A stretch of 64,000 bases of DNA from Haemaphysalis longicornis. Its lineage: Eukaryota > Arthropoda > Arachnida > Ixodida > Ixodidae. Shown piece after piece: positions 55,991 through 64,000 of this stretch. The position numbers and the translations under genes are program-made. Within the stretch, counting starts at the first letter, position 1, and every line of letters starts with the position of its first letter. Below the pieces are notes generated by a model, which saw nothing but the letters and a program-made list of their open reading frames with translations, had not been told where the DNA came from and ran no database searches. The DNA is taken from the NCBI GenBank assembly GCA_013339765.2, contig CM023457.1:43574144-43638143 (forward strand), in the 5' to 3' direction.

Positions 55991-56440
55991 CTATTGGTGA
56001 AACGTGGTGTGGTGACTGGTTGGTTGGGTGCGTAGCTTCGCCAGGTAGTATTCGGTATTTTGAACCCCCATTCGTCCCACACCAGAAAACATCCGCAAAA
56101 AGTCATAAAACCCTGCCAACAAATCCAGCAGATCCACCTCGCATCGAGGCTCTTGAGGAAAAATAAACATTGAGTTTAAGGCTGGGTGGTGTTTCTCGTT
56201 TGGCCATTTTTTTCTGTGACATCGTAGCAAATGGGAGGACTCAGCCATCTCGTCTAGGTGCGCTATGACCATTCTCTTCATTGCATACGCATACCTAAAA
56301 TTTGGGACAAGTACTCGCGCATGCCCGTCCTCAGTCAGTGCCTCGCCCTTCGGGAAACCAATTGCTTTATCTGGAAGGAGCTGTACGCTGTCCTCTACGA
56401 TAAGTTCACCTATGGTGATGGTGTCGATCCGGACAGGCAA
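55991..56440 (-). pseudogene. Gypsy protease-RT linker fragment
   Basis: An open 149-codon piece begins MPVRIDTITIGELIVEDSVQ and includes EGHARV-like and NFRYAYAMKRMVIAHLDEM segments. By recall, the pattern L-V-E-D-x-V-Q-L-L...G-H-A-R-V-L-V-x-N-F follows the aspartic protease in tick gypsy elements. The protease DTG site is not visible. Without a search this stays tentative. Confidence 0.45.
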
Positions 56441-57569
56441 GGAAATGGTTGTTCGGCAGCTTCACATGGTCGGCCATGACCCCTTGCGGAGGAAGATGAC
56501 CTAAACGAGCCCTAGACAAAGGCATCCAAAGCGACAGATTGTTCGAGACAAGATTAATGACGACGAAGTCTCAAAGGGGAGTCCATGACAAGGATAATGT
56601 ATCTCAAGCAGTTCGCTAAACCACAAATTTCACAGCGCACGTTTTACGCGAATCTCGATGCGAGCCGTGCACCTTCTTATTGGCGTCATAAGGTGTCCTC
56701 CGGCGGTGAGTGTCGGGCCCATTCCACTTGGTCGTCACTTTTTAGAAACTGCAGAAAAATGTTTCACCCATATTAGAGTAGCCAGCCTCGGTATCGAGCA
56801 GTGCTGTGGCGTTGTGGCCTTTGATAACGATGACAATTATGTTCGACGTCTTCTAAGAAGACCATCGGGATAGGCAAGGGTATTTGGGTGCTGCTGCTCG
56901 ACGAATGTGGAAGTTTTTCTAGGGGTTCATCGTCGGCAGTGCCACCTCCAGACGTTGGTGCACTTTTGTTTCCCGGTTTTGCAGGGGTGACAGGCTCTTC
57001 GGTGAGACCGCCAGAGATTCAAAGGAGGGCGACGAGGTTAGGGCATGCGAAGACAGAGTTGCAACCTTTACAGGTATTCATACCTTCCAGGTTTCCCGAA
57101 TTTTCCGGGAGACTCCCGAATTTTCATGATTTTGTACGATTGTACGACCGAAACAAAAATCTCCCGAAAATGCACCCGTCTTTTCGGCTTAATCCTTTTC
57201 CCAGTATGTCCACAATGCGCCGGATGTATACCTGACAATCCAACCCGACACCATTTGGCATCGTTATCAGTGAAGTGCTTAAAAAGTGTAGTCGGCCATG
57301 TGCGCACGGTGAACCTGTTTGTCCCATTGTTAGTTTACTGTTTATAGAAATGCAGCGCCGCCGCAACTTTCATTTACGCACGAGCACGGCCATTCTGAAG
57401 GTTTAGCAAGTCTCCAGTGGTGTAGCTTGTTGTTAGTTTAGACGAAACAACAAAGCAGTTCAGTTCCTGCTGTTTTGTATTGCTCTTGCAGTCAGTACTA
57501 TTTCCAGGACTTTCTGAAAAGGGCGGCGTTAGCATTGTCGAACATTTAAGTGGTGTAGCTTGTTAGTAG

Positions 57570-58200
57570 TTTGGGCGAAGAAGCAGTTCATTTCTTGCTA
57601 TCTTGTAAGTAAATAAAAAAATGTGTGGAAAGTTACCCATTCTGTTGTTGCCCCCCCCCGGTAAGATCTCCCTAATGCCATCCCAGCAAAATCTGGCAGG
57701 TATGGGTATTGGTGGGCGCCAGATGTACTTCTCGATATCGTGAAGCTGGTCACAGTGGCGTGAACATCGGATAGGCGTATGGAATCCGCGAAGCCCTGGT
57801 TCACGATACGGTATGCCGCGATACATTCGGTCGCCCTTGCCCCAGCAAACGCACAGCCGTCGGGTGTCCGCCGTCCACCAGATGTCGATTTTTCATGGAC
57901 CAGGCGGCCAGCTAGTTCGACGGCATAGTAGCTCGTCGCGGGTTACCTATGGGCGTTTTGTCACTGATGGGAAGCCATGGCTCACGTCAGAACAGGGCGC
58001 ACGATAGCTGTGTTCGCGCATAATTCAGGGAGGAGTGCCCGTTGTAATTCTTCCTGGACAACCGCTGCAACCGGAACCGAGGAAGCTGATCGCTCGAACG
58101 TTAGACAGAACATGTTCAGGTCCTCATGGAGAATTGCGCAGACATTCTCATGTGCCGCGCTCTTGTCACTGGCGTCCACTCCAGGGCGTGACGTCGGGAA
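57570..58200 (-). pseudogene. Gypsy gag zinc-knuckle region
   Basis: The minus strand, across two frames, shows VVQEELQRALLPELCA and later WWTADTRRLCVCWGKGDRMY then YREPGLRGF. This corresponds to a gag C-x2-C-x4-H-x4-C knuckle followed by P-Y-R-x-x-G-L-R-G-F. The histidine and last cysteine have been lost. The nucleocapsid function (genomic RNA binding) cannot be retained. Confidence 0.5.
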
Positions 58201-60019
58201 CGCTGGTATGCTGCTGGTGCCGTTGCCATACGATAAAAGGGGTTGCTTCTAGCAGCCAGCATTTTCTCAAGTTAGTTGCTTCAGCCTAAAGCTCGTTGAC
58301 CGTTGTTTGGGGATGAACTACCATGCGAACGATATCGCTTTTTACGCCTCTCATTAAAGCACGCACTTCCTTTTTATTGTTGGCCTGCGGGTAGCCCGCG
58401 TTATCAGCTGAAGCACGTCTTTTTACGAATCTGGTGACTCTCTTATTCTGCCCTTAGATTCTGGCCTCGAGGAGGTCCTCAGCTCTTTGCCGTCGGTACT
58501 GATTGGCGTGCGGCAGACTCATTGGGCCACGCCCAAAATGTGAGGGCAGCCTTGTGGCTCTCAGACCAATTGCGTGCTGTGCCTTCGTGTGAGAACTAAG
58601 TTCTCGCGTCGCTGTTCTTCAGTCCAGCCGCTGGACACAGTCCTCCACAACTTCGAACGCATCGCTGCAGAACGGAGCAGGACTGCGCGGTGTCGTAGGT
58701 CAATAAATTACATGCTACCAGAGTCCATCTCCTGAGACTGCGACGTTATGGCTATTGGCATGCTCGCCTGTGTATTTCTCTGCTGAGACTTCACAGGCTG
58801 GACCTCCGGTGCGTGAACTGTTGTAGACGGCTGGCACGAGATTCGGGATTTTCAATGAAGGTTCGGTGGCCCAGACTTGTTATTGGACTAGGTTTGCGGA
58901 GCCGTTGAAGGTGGCTCAGCATGAAATACAAGTCACGAGAACACGAAGTGGGGAATGGAGCATACTGCTGTGGTCTCTACGATCGACAACAGTTGTGTGT
59001 GGGGACAGCCTACGCAGTTCTGTTATGGCTGCCTTTATATCGTTTCTCGTAATGCGAATACCTAGCGTCATCGCTGCAAGGTTCGTGTCATCTGTTCTAC
59101 GGCCACACAAAATTTTGGTGGTAGTGCTAAATGCATCGTCATTCAGGTCATGATTTGGGTGTCAGCCACCTTGTTGAGAGCAGGGCTGTTACACTATTTG
59201 CTTCATCTTCTAAGGAGGGGATGCCTGGTGCTTTGTGTGATTGTGCACTTTTCTTTGTGACATATCCTCTGGTCGAGGGTGACCTTCCCTGTTGAGGCTG
59301 TTGTGTGGGATGAAGAGAAATGCGTTGATTGTGAATAGTGAGGTGCTTGAAGCAACAGGTAACGTTGATTGCATCGATCAGGCCTATCCCCGCTATAGCG
59401 ATGTCGTCAAGGCAACGACGAAGTGTCGTTTACTGGGAACCACATCGGACGGTAGGGCTTGGGACAGGTCATCGGCTAATCGTTCTGGTCATGATTGGCT
59501 CGTCACGGGCCGGGTACACAAGACGGGGCACGGGGTCGATCGAGTGCTGGTCGCAGTAGGGCTGAGGCTGGCGGACGAGAAGGTGTGGAGATTGGGCTAG
59601 CACGTGGATGTAGCCTGCACGCTCCAACAAAATGCTGTGTGATTGCAGGACAAATGAGGCGAGGAATGATGAGCAATGGGGGCCCAGCCTACAACGAAGA
59701 CAAAAGTGCACTAGGCACGTAAACGGGGATGTGTGTTTTTACAAAAGATTTCGCTGTAAATTTTTATTCCCTGCCTATATATCGTTTTCACTTACAAATG
59801 GGGGCCACACAATTGTCCTAACAAACATGCAAAAGGTGAGCAGCAGTTTTAAATAAGACCCCCCAGGCAGGGAATTGATTTCAATTTTTGCACGCTACCA
59901 TAGTTGCCATCCCTTAAGACTTTCCGTAACCACACACCTCCCACAAGAGCCCATTGTATACGTTAGAAACCCATGAATGATGGGTATTCATCATACTTGG
60001 CGAAGATAATACTTCCCAT

Positions 60020-60235
60020 GGGCAGAGAGAGAAGCAAGTTTTATTGTCGTAAATGATTGCGGCATGATGGGGGCAACTCTTCGCGTCGCGAGGATATTAG
60101 CTGCTCGAAAAAAAATAGCTCCTTCGGGATCTGTGGGTCTGAGCGGTCCGGACCGTCTCCACCCACTGGTCAGGGGAATGAATTGGAAAGAACTGTTTCC
60201 TGTACAATCCCACATCACAGCACAGTATCTTGATG
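60020..60235 (-). mobile_element. LINE 3' tail, minus strand, truncated
   Basis: The minus strand ends TTTACGACAATAAAACTTGC followed by TTCTCTCTCTGCC, the same type of AATAAA plus CT-run tail as the LINE at 38660. Only about 200 bp upstream can be assigned. It lies 330 bp before a CLCA exon. Confidence 0.5.
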
Positions 60236-60562
60236 CAGTGTAATTTAGGTAGTCTCCTTAAAATAGGAGTTCCCGTCCTTTATGTGTTGACAAGAGGGAA
60301 TTCGCAATCATGTACAACTCCACGATGAATTATCACAAATAGGAAAAGTGAACACGAGTTAAACCATTTAGTGTCATCAGTAGAGCGGCCGATCTGGGAA
60401 TCTCTGGCTAGTACCGCTAGTAATGTGCAATACCAAATCTCCGAATACATTCTCAGACTGACTGGCCCTAAACCAATTTGTTCCCTAGGACACACCTGGA
60501 AGAATAATTTAAACAACAAGCGTGAAGTGTTCTGTCACTTATGTTTCCTCTTTTTTCGCAAG
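60236..60562. other. CLCA intron, no gene seen
   Basis: No coding family was recognised. It ends in a pyrimidine-rich acceptor, TCCTCTTTTTTCGCAAG. Confidence 0.5.
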
Positions 60563-60721
60563 TTTGATGATGCTAAGAAGGAGAAACTCAAACCGAAGAG
60601 CAAGAACAATCCCGGCGCCGTTGAGGCACGACTTGTCGATTTCGGCGATCGGCAATGCAAGGACTGCCACATGTCCGATGGCACAGGCCACAAACACGTC
60701 CTTATACATACGCCGGCTAAG
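60563..60721 (+). CDS. CLCA-like gene, post-VWA exon A
   Basis: 53 codons, phase 0 at both ends, acceptor TTTTTTCGCAAG, donor AAG-GTAAGG. It encodes FDDAKKEKLKPKSKNNPGAV, then RLVDFGDRQCKDCHMSDGTG and HKHVLIHTPAK. The second half aligns with exon B (LVDFGDRQCKDC with VVKPSGEVCQAC; HVLIHTPAK with HILLPTPAE). In CLCA proteins this is the beta-sheet region after VWA, ending at a P-x-A-E/K splice junction before a G-T-W-type segment. A and B are therefore related copies. They could be alternative exons, or exon A could belong to a decayed paralogous gene. The exon that should precede A was not found. Confidence 0.7.
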
Positions 60722-60894
60722 GTAAGGAGATATTTCTTGTTTTGCTGGTCTGTTCTTTTGCTGTACTTCAGTTTCGCTCATACATTACGCATATTCTGGG
60801 TGGCCAGGGTCCATTGTGTTCCCGAGGGCACACGTAGAACCACCATCCAAACAACAATGGCGTTTTGTCACATGTTTTTCTGGTTTTCTTACAG

Positions 60895-61125
60895 CAGTTG
60901 ATGAAGAGGAAGCAGGAATTCGTTAACACTTTTGAACGTACATTCTACATAGGCATTCAATCAATCAACAACACAGAAGTGTATGTGAAAAAGTACCATC
61001 CTGACAACATTACGGTCACTGTAGTCAAACCCAGCGGTGAGGTGTGCCAGGCGTGCGATTTGTGCGAATGCAACATAACGTATGACGGCAACGTCACACA
61101 CATCCTTTTACCCACGCCTGCGGAG
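60895..61125 (+). CDS. CLCA-like gene, post-VWA exon B
   Basis: 77 codons, phase 0, acceptor GTTTTCTTACAG and donor GAG-GTAAGA. It encodes QLMKRKQEFVNTFERTFYIG, then NNTEVYVKKYHPDNITVTVV and KPSGEVCQACDLC, ending THILLPTPAE. This matches the CLCA beta-domain after VWA (F-x-I-D/G...V-x-V-T...D/K-P-S-G...V-P-x-T-A-E). NNT, NIT and NVT sequons fit an extracellular protein. It is longer than exon A at its 5' side by about 24 codons. No further exon (FnIII domain, C-terminal region) was found before the window turns into repeats. Confidence 0.88.
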
Positions 61126-62260
61126 GTAAGAAGGCGTTCTCATTTTCTGCTGTTGAGTTATGGTGTCCTTTGTGTTGAAAACAGTATAGAATAAAGAATA
61201 GAGCTTCCTTCCTTGTCTGGGTGATGTTGCAATAAACCTTAGAGAGACAGTAAAGGGTAAAACAAGTTGGCCTGAATCGATGGATTATGGTGCTGCGAAC
61301 CAAAGTACGCTATTTTAACGAGTACGTGTTCTCTAATAAGGCAGAAAACGCCAGAAACGTGAAAACAGGTGATAACGGCCTGTTGGAGCATCTATAAATG
61401 TTTCCCTGAAATAAATAGTTCCCGAGTTGTTCAGCACGCAATGTAAAGATAAACTTTCCGTGAGCCCATCTAATTTAAAAAAAAAATCAGACTACAGCTT
61501 TATACACTGCGAATAAAGGCTGCTTCGCCCAGGCTTCAGAGTAGGCCATCATGCTTTCAGCAGTTTCATTTTGAAAAGCGTTAATGAGCAATTAGCGAAC
61601 TCAATAACGTACCGCGGTAAACACCCGAGCTTCTGCGAGCTATAACCAAGACGGGAAGCGTCAAAAGGTAAAAGTGGTTCAGCGACCCGTCTGAACTTCC
61701 AATACATTCTTCCTGCACGAATTTTGCTATCGGTATAGCATGCCTGCGCCGGGTTCGAACCTGGTTGCCCGTGGAAGGTCAGGGTACTTGCTGCAGGTGG
61801 TTATCCGACCGTTTCCGAACATCTGCTGTTCCGTTCAGCACGAGCGACTGTTAATAAAAAAAAACCGTTATTCGTGCGCCGCGTGAGCTCTGCCCATGTT
61901 ATGTTTTGACCCGGCGTACCTCGGCCCCAAGGACTACTACAGACCGGTGCCGGGAAGCCAGCGTACATTTAACGCTAGGTTGGCGAGAAAGGAGAGAATA
62001 TAAAATAAATGTGAGATGAAGGCGTGGGCCTGAGCGACGCCTAGCCGAGCATTGTTGGCCTAGTTGGGCAAGTGCCGCGCAACATTTGTTGTGGGGCACT
62101 GGCTCGGGCAACGGGGCTGGCCCGCCTCTTTACGCGCGGCCAGCCCTGTTGACAAGAGAAATGTTAGCTTCATTTACTTATTTCTCAGCAAATCACGCAT
62201 GGTTGCTTTTTGAACAAAAGCTGAGACTGCAATGAAACGTACAATCTTAGTTAAAACTAT
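61126..62260. other. Intron or downstream, no gene seen
   Basis: No coding family was recognised. Near 61745-61775 a B-box-like GGGTTCGAACCTGG occurs without a matching A-box at normal distance, so no tRNA is called. There is an A-run near 61470-61485. Confidence 0.4.
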
Positions 62261-62261
62261 T

Positions 62262-62490
62262 TCATGCTGCTTTTAGTGTCCCGTTAAAGAATACTTCTGT
62301 ATTGTATGCCTGCAGCCTGTGTGTGTAAAATGGGAGGACATTGTTTATTTTTGGAGAATGTTTAGTGGGTCTGTCGCCTTTTGGGCTGTTCTGAGACGTC
62401 CACTCATGTGCATCAGAGTCTAACGGTGTGAGAACTCTTGCCATAAAAGGTCAGCAACAAAATTAAAGGGACACTGAAGTTATTTGTAAA
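62262..62490. repeat. Pair of TTAA-type element ends
   Basis: TTTTAGTGTCCCGTTAAAG near 62270 and AATTAAAGGGACACTGAAG near 62461 are mirror forms of the same terminus: TTAA next to AGGGACACT. The two ends point away from the 62285-62460 interval, so they are probably two neighbouring elements rather than one. Compare TTCAGTGTCCCTTGAAC at 55940. Confidence 0.5.
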
Positions 62491-62529
62491 CATTGCGGGA
62501 TTACGAGCGCAAATTGTAGTCCGGAGTCC

Positions 62530-62629
62530 NNNNNNNNNNNNNNNNNNNNNNNNNNNNNNNNNNNNNNNNNNNNNNNNNNNNNNNNNNNNNNNNNNNNNNN
62601 NNNNNNNNNNNNNNNNNNNNNNNNNNNNN
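62530..62629. other. Assembly gap of 100 N
   Basis: Exactly 100 N characters, the usual arbitrary length for a scaffold gap. The gypsy frame reads into it from the 62630 side, and ordinary sequence resumes on the 62529 side. Confidence 0.99.
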
Positions 62630-63133
62630 TCTGACACTGGGGTTTGCCCCATCTGTCAACGGTAGACTGGGGGACTGGCTGTCAGAAATGTCTAAGTTAG
62701 ACGAAGAGTATAAAAACTCTTTATGCCTCGAAGAGAGTTCAACATTTTCAAAGGAATATGGTGCCGAGCCAACCTCAATTCCTTGCGGAACGACTGTGAG
62801 TTTCGAAGCGTTCCAGATCTTTCCATCACTGAGCTTAAAGGTGAAAGGTGCAACCTGAGCTTGCACTGTCAACGGCTTACTATACTTGAGAAATCCTTGC
62901 TTACGGAATTTTACTTTCACGACATCTCCCACCTTTATGCGGGTCTGCTGCGCACCTTTCCTTCTGTCAAAGTACTGTTTAGCTTTATGCTGCTTCGTGA
63001 AGACCTGATTCCGAACATGAGGCAGGAAATTGTCCGATTCTGCTGCCTTTCTACGTATCCTGAAGTTGCTAATATCCACTTTGGAACGAGGCTGACGTCC
63101 ATGCAGCAAAAACGCTGGAGAAAGACCTGTCAC
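62630..63133 (-). pseudogene. Ty3/gypsy pol C-terminal region
   Basis: The minus-strand frame begins MTGLSPAFLLHGRQPRSKVD, the motif ending the integrase core region, then a Q-H-K-A-K-Q-Y-F-D basic stretch and RIKVGDVVKVKFRKQ with a beta-rich C-terminal part. It is out of frame with the integrase core at 63210, and the preceding frame meets a stop between them. It runs into the assembly gap, beyond which the rest of pol and the 3' LTR are not seen. Confidence 0.8.
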
Positions 63134-63209
63134 TGACTGTGGTCACTGACCCTATACGACCCAAGAAATTGTGTAATGCTTTTCGAAGCATCCTTGCCTT
63201 CAAGTCTGG

Positions 63210-64000
63210 CTACCTGTAAATGTTCTTGAGAACTCTGTTAAACCGTTCAATCTGGCCGTTAGCCTGAGGGTAATAATTCGACGAGAACACGTGGCGGATA
63301 CCTTTCTCCTTTAGATACTCTTGCATTTGTTTGGAGACAAACTGGGGTCCATTATCCGTCACTAAAACCTCAGGGAGCCCTTCCCGACTGAAAGACCAGT
63401 CCAACAACTTAATGACATCCTCAGTTGAAATGGAATTTGTGCCCAGAACCTCAGGCCACTTAGAGTAGTAATCGACTAGTGTAACAAGAAATCGGGGGTA
63501 CGACACATCTAACGGACCAACGATGTCCATTCCCAACTTTTGCCAAGGCCCTTCAGGCCATTCCACTGGCTGCAACGGAGCTACATGAGGCTTAGCAGAC
63601 TTGTCTGCCAGCTGACAAACGTGACAATGCTTTACATGTTCTTCAACATTGCGATCCATTTGAGGCCACCAGTAACGTTCTCGGAGAAGTTGTTTCGTAC
63701 GTACTATTCCTTGATGATTTTCATGTGCTAACTGGAGGAAGGTAGGTACAAGTACACAAGGGATAACTACACGGTCATCACGCATGAGTAAACCGTCCAC
63801 CACAGAACGTACATCCTTCACATGAAAATAAGCTGTTAATTCACTGTGTACTTTTTTCTTATCGGGCCAACCCTTGGACACATACTCTGCTACCTTCTGC
63901 AACGTCACATCTGCCTTCGTTGCCAGCTGCACGGTTTCTTTATCGACTACTGATGTTACTAGTGACACTATCTCTTCCTCCTTAACAAGTTCTTGACCGG
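63210..64000 (-). pseudogene. Ty3/gypsy integrase
   Basis: The minus-strand frame, running in from beyond the window edge, contains the HHCC zinc finger (HENHQGIVRTKQLL...CHVCQ) and the integrase core. The core has catalytic Asp in KLGMDIVGPL, the second Asp in EVLVTDNGPQFVS and the Glu in PQANGQIERFNR. The core inserts the reverse-transcribed element into host DNA. All three acidic residues are present, but the frame stops shortly after RFNRVLKNIYR and continues in another frame at 63133. The copy as assembled is therefore broken; a base error cannot be excluded. RT and RNase H would lie past the end of the window. Confidence 0.9.

Larger units (their letters stand above)
55990..59200 (-). 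mobile_element. Decayed Ty3/gypsy gag-pro relic, minus strand
   Basis: Minus-strand pieces in order from 59200 down are a short R/T-rich stretch (58916-59110), VVQEELQRALLPELCA (about 58050), a degenerate zinc-knuckle region near 57830 with GLRGFHTPIRC, and a 149-codon piece at 55991-56440. The order and phrases fit gag then protease then the protease-RT linker of a gypsy-type element. RT, RNase H, integrase and both LTRs are not seen. Every part is interrupted by stops and frameshifts. It is an old, inactive relic in a CLCA intron. Confidence 0.5.

Noticed and set aside
1..64000. CRISPR arrays, operons, phage or bacterial defence genes
   Set aside because: The repeats found are SINE, MITE, tandem or microsatellite types without regular spacers, and all recognisable coding is eukaryotic.

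Overview
This is a eukaryotic nuclear window, most likely from a hard tick (Ixodidae) or a close chelicerate relative. It has intron-split coding, very long introns, tRNA-derived SINEs, foldback elements, and several non-LTR and LTR retrotransposon relics. One dispersed repeat (around 9603-9790) and the LINE tails ending in AATAAA plus a CT-rich run look like those I associate with tick genomes. The species assignment is from memory of families, not from a search. Nothing looks prokaryotic: there are no operons, CRISPR arrays or rRNA.

The one host gene I can defend is a plus-strand CLCA-type gene (calcium-activated chloride channel regulator, a secreted metalloprotease with a von Willebrand A domain). 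Nine exon pieces lie in the correct order: N-terminal block (10846-10966), conserved N-terminal domain (14395-14692), HEXXH protease exon (20056-20162), pre-VWA linker (48354-48428, with a duplicate at 46520-46594), VWA MIDAS exon (51683-51724), VWA middle (52071-52298), VWA end (52749-53042), and two related downstream exons (60563-60721 and 60895-61125). Reading phases agree at nearly every junction. The intron after 14692 appears to use a GC donor. The Cys-rich segment between the protease and VWA parts, one beta-domain exon and the FnIII/C-terminal end were not found.

Layout: 0-10 kb is GC-rich upstream DNA with three related foldback MITEs, a foldback element with a paralogous empty site at about 4.7 kb, a degenerate tandem array, SINEs and a (GT)n tract. 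11.8-12.6 kb is a Ty3/gypsy 3' remnant with an LTR. 15.1-18.7 kb is an RTE-like LINE split by a hAT-like element. 25.4-25.9 kb is a TTAA-flanked MITE. 26.7-31.7 kb is a long decayed LINE carrying gag-type zinc knuckles, endonuclease, RT and RNase H. 34.7-35.0 kb is a possible piggyBac relic (minus). 38.7-40.5 kb is a minus-strand LINE with RNase H. 42.7-43.7 kb is an inverted-repeat DNA transposon with a pogo/Tigger-like tail. 45.1-48.4 kb is a tandem segmental duplication that includes a CLCA exon. 48.6-50.6 kb looks like poorly polished sequence. 56.0-59.2 kb is a decayed minus-strand gypsy gag-pro relic, and 62.6-64.0 kb is a minus-strand gypsy integrase interrupted by a 100-N gap.

The host gene and the mobile DNA are interlocked: essentially all recognisable mobile DNA from 11 to 60 kb lies inside CLCA introns. 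The points most worth checking are the duplicated linker exon, the tandem pair of downstream exons, and the GC-AG intron.
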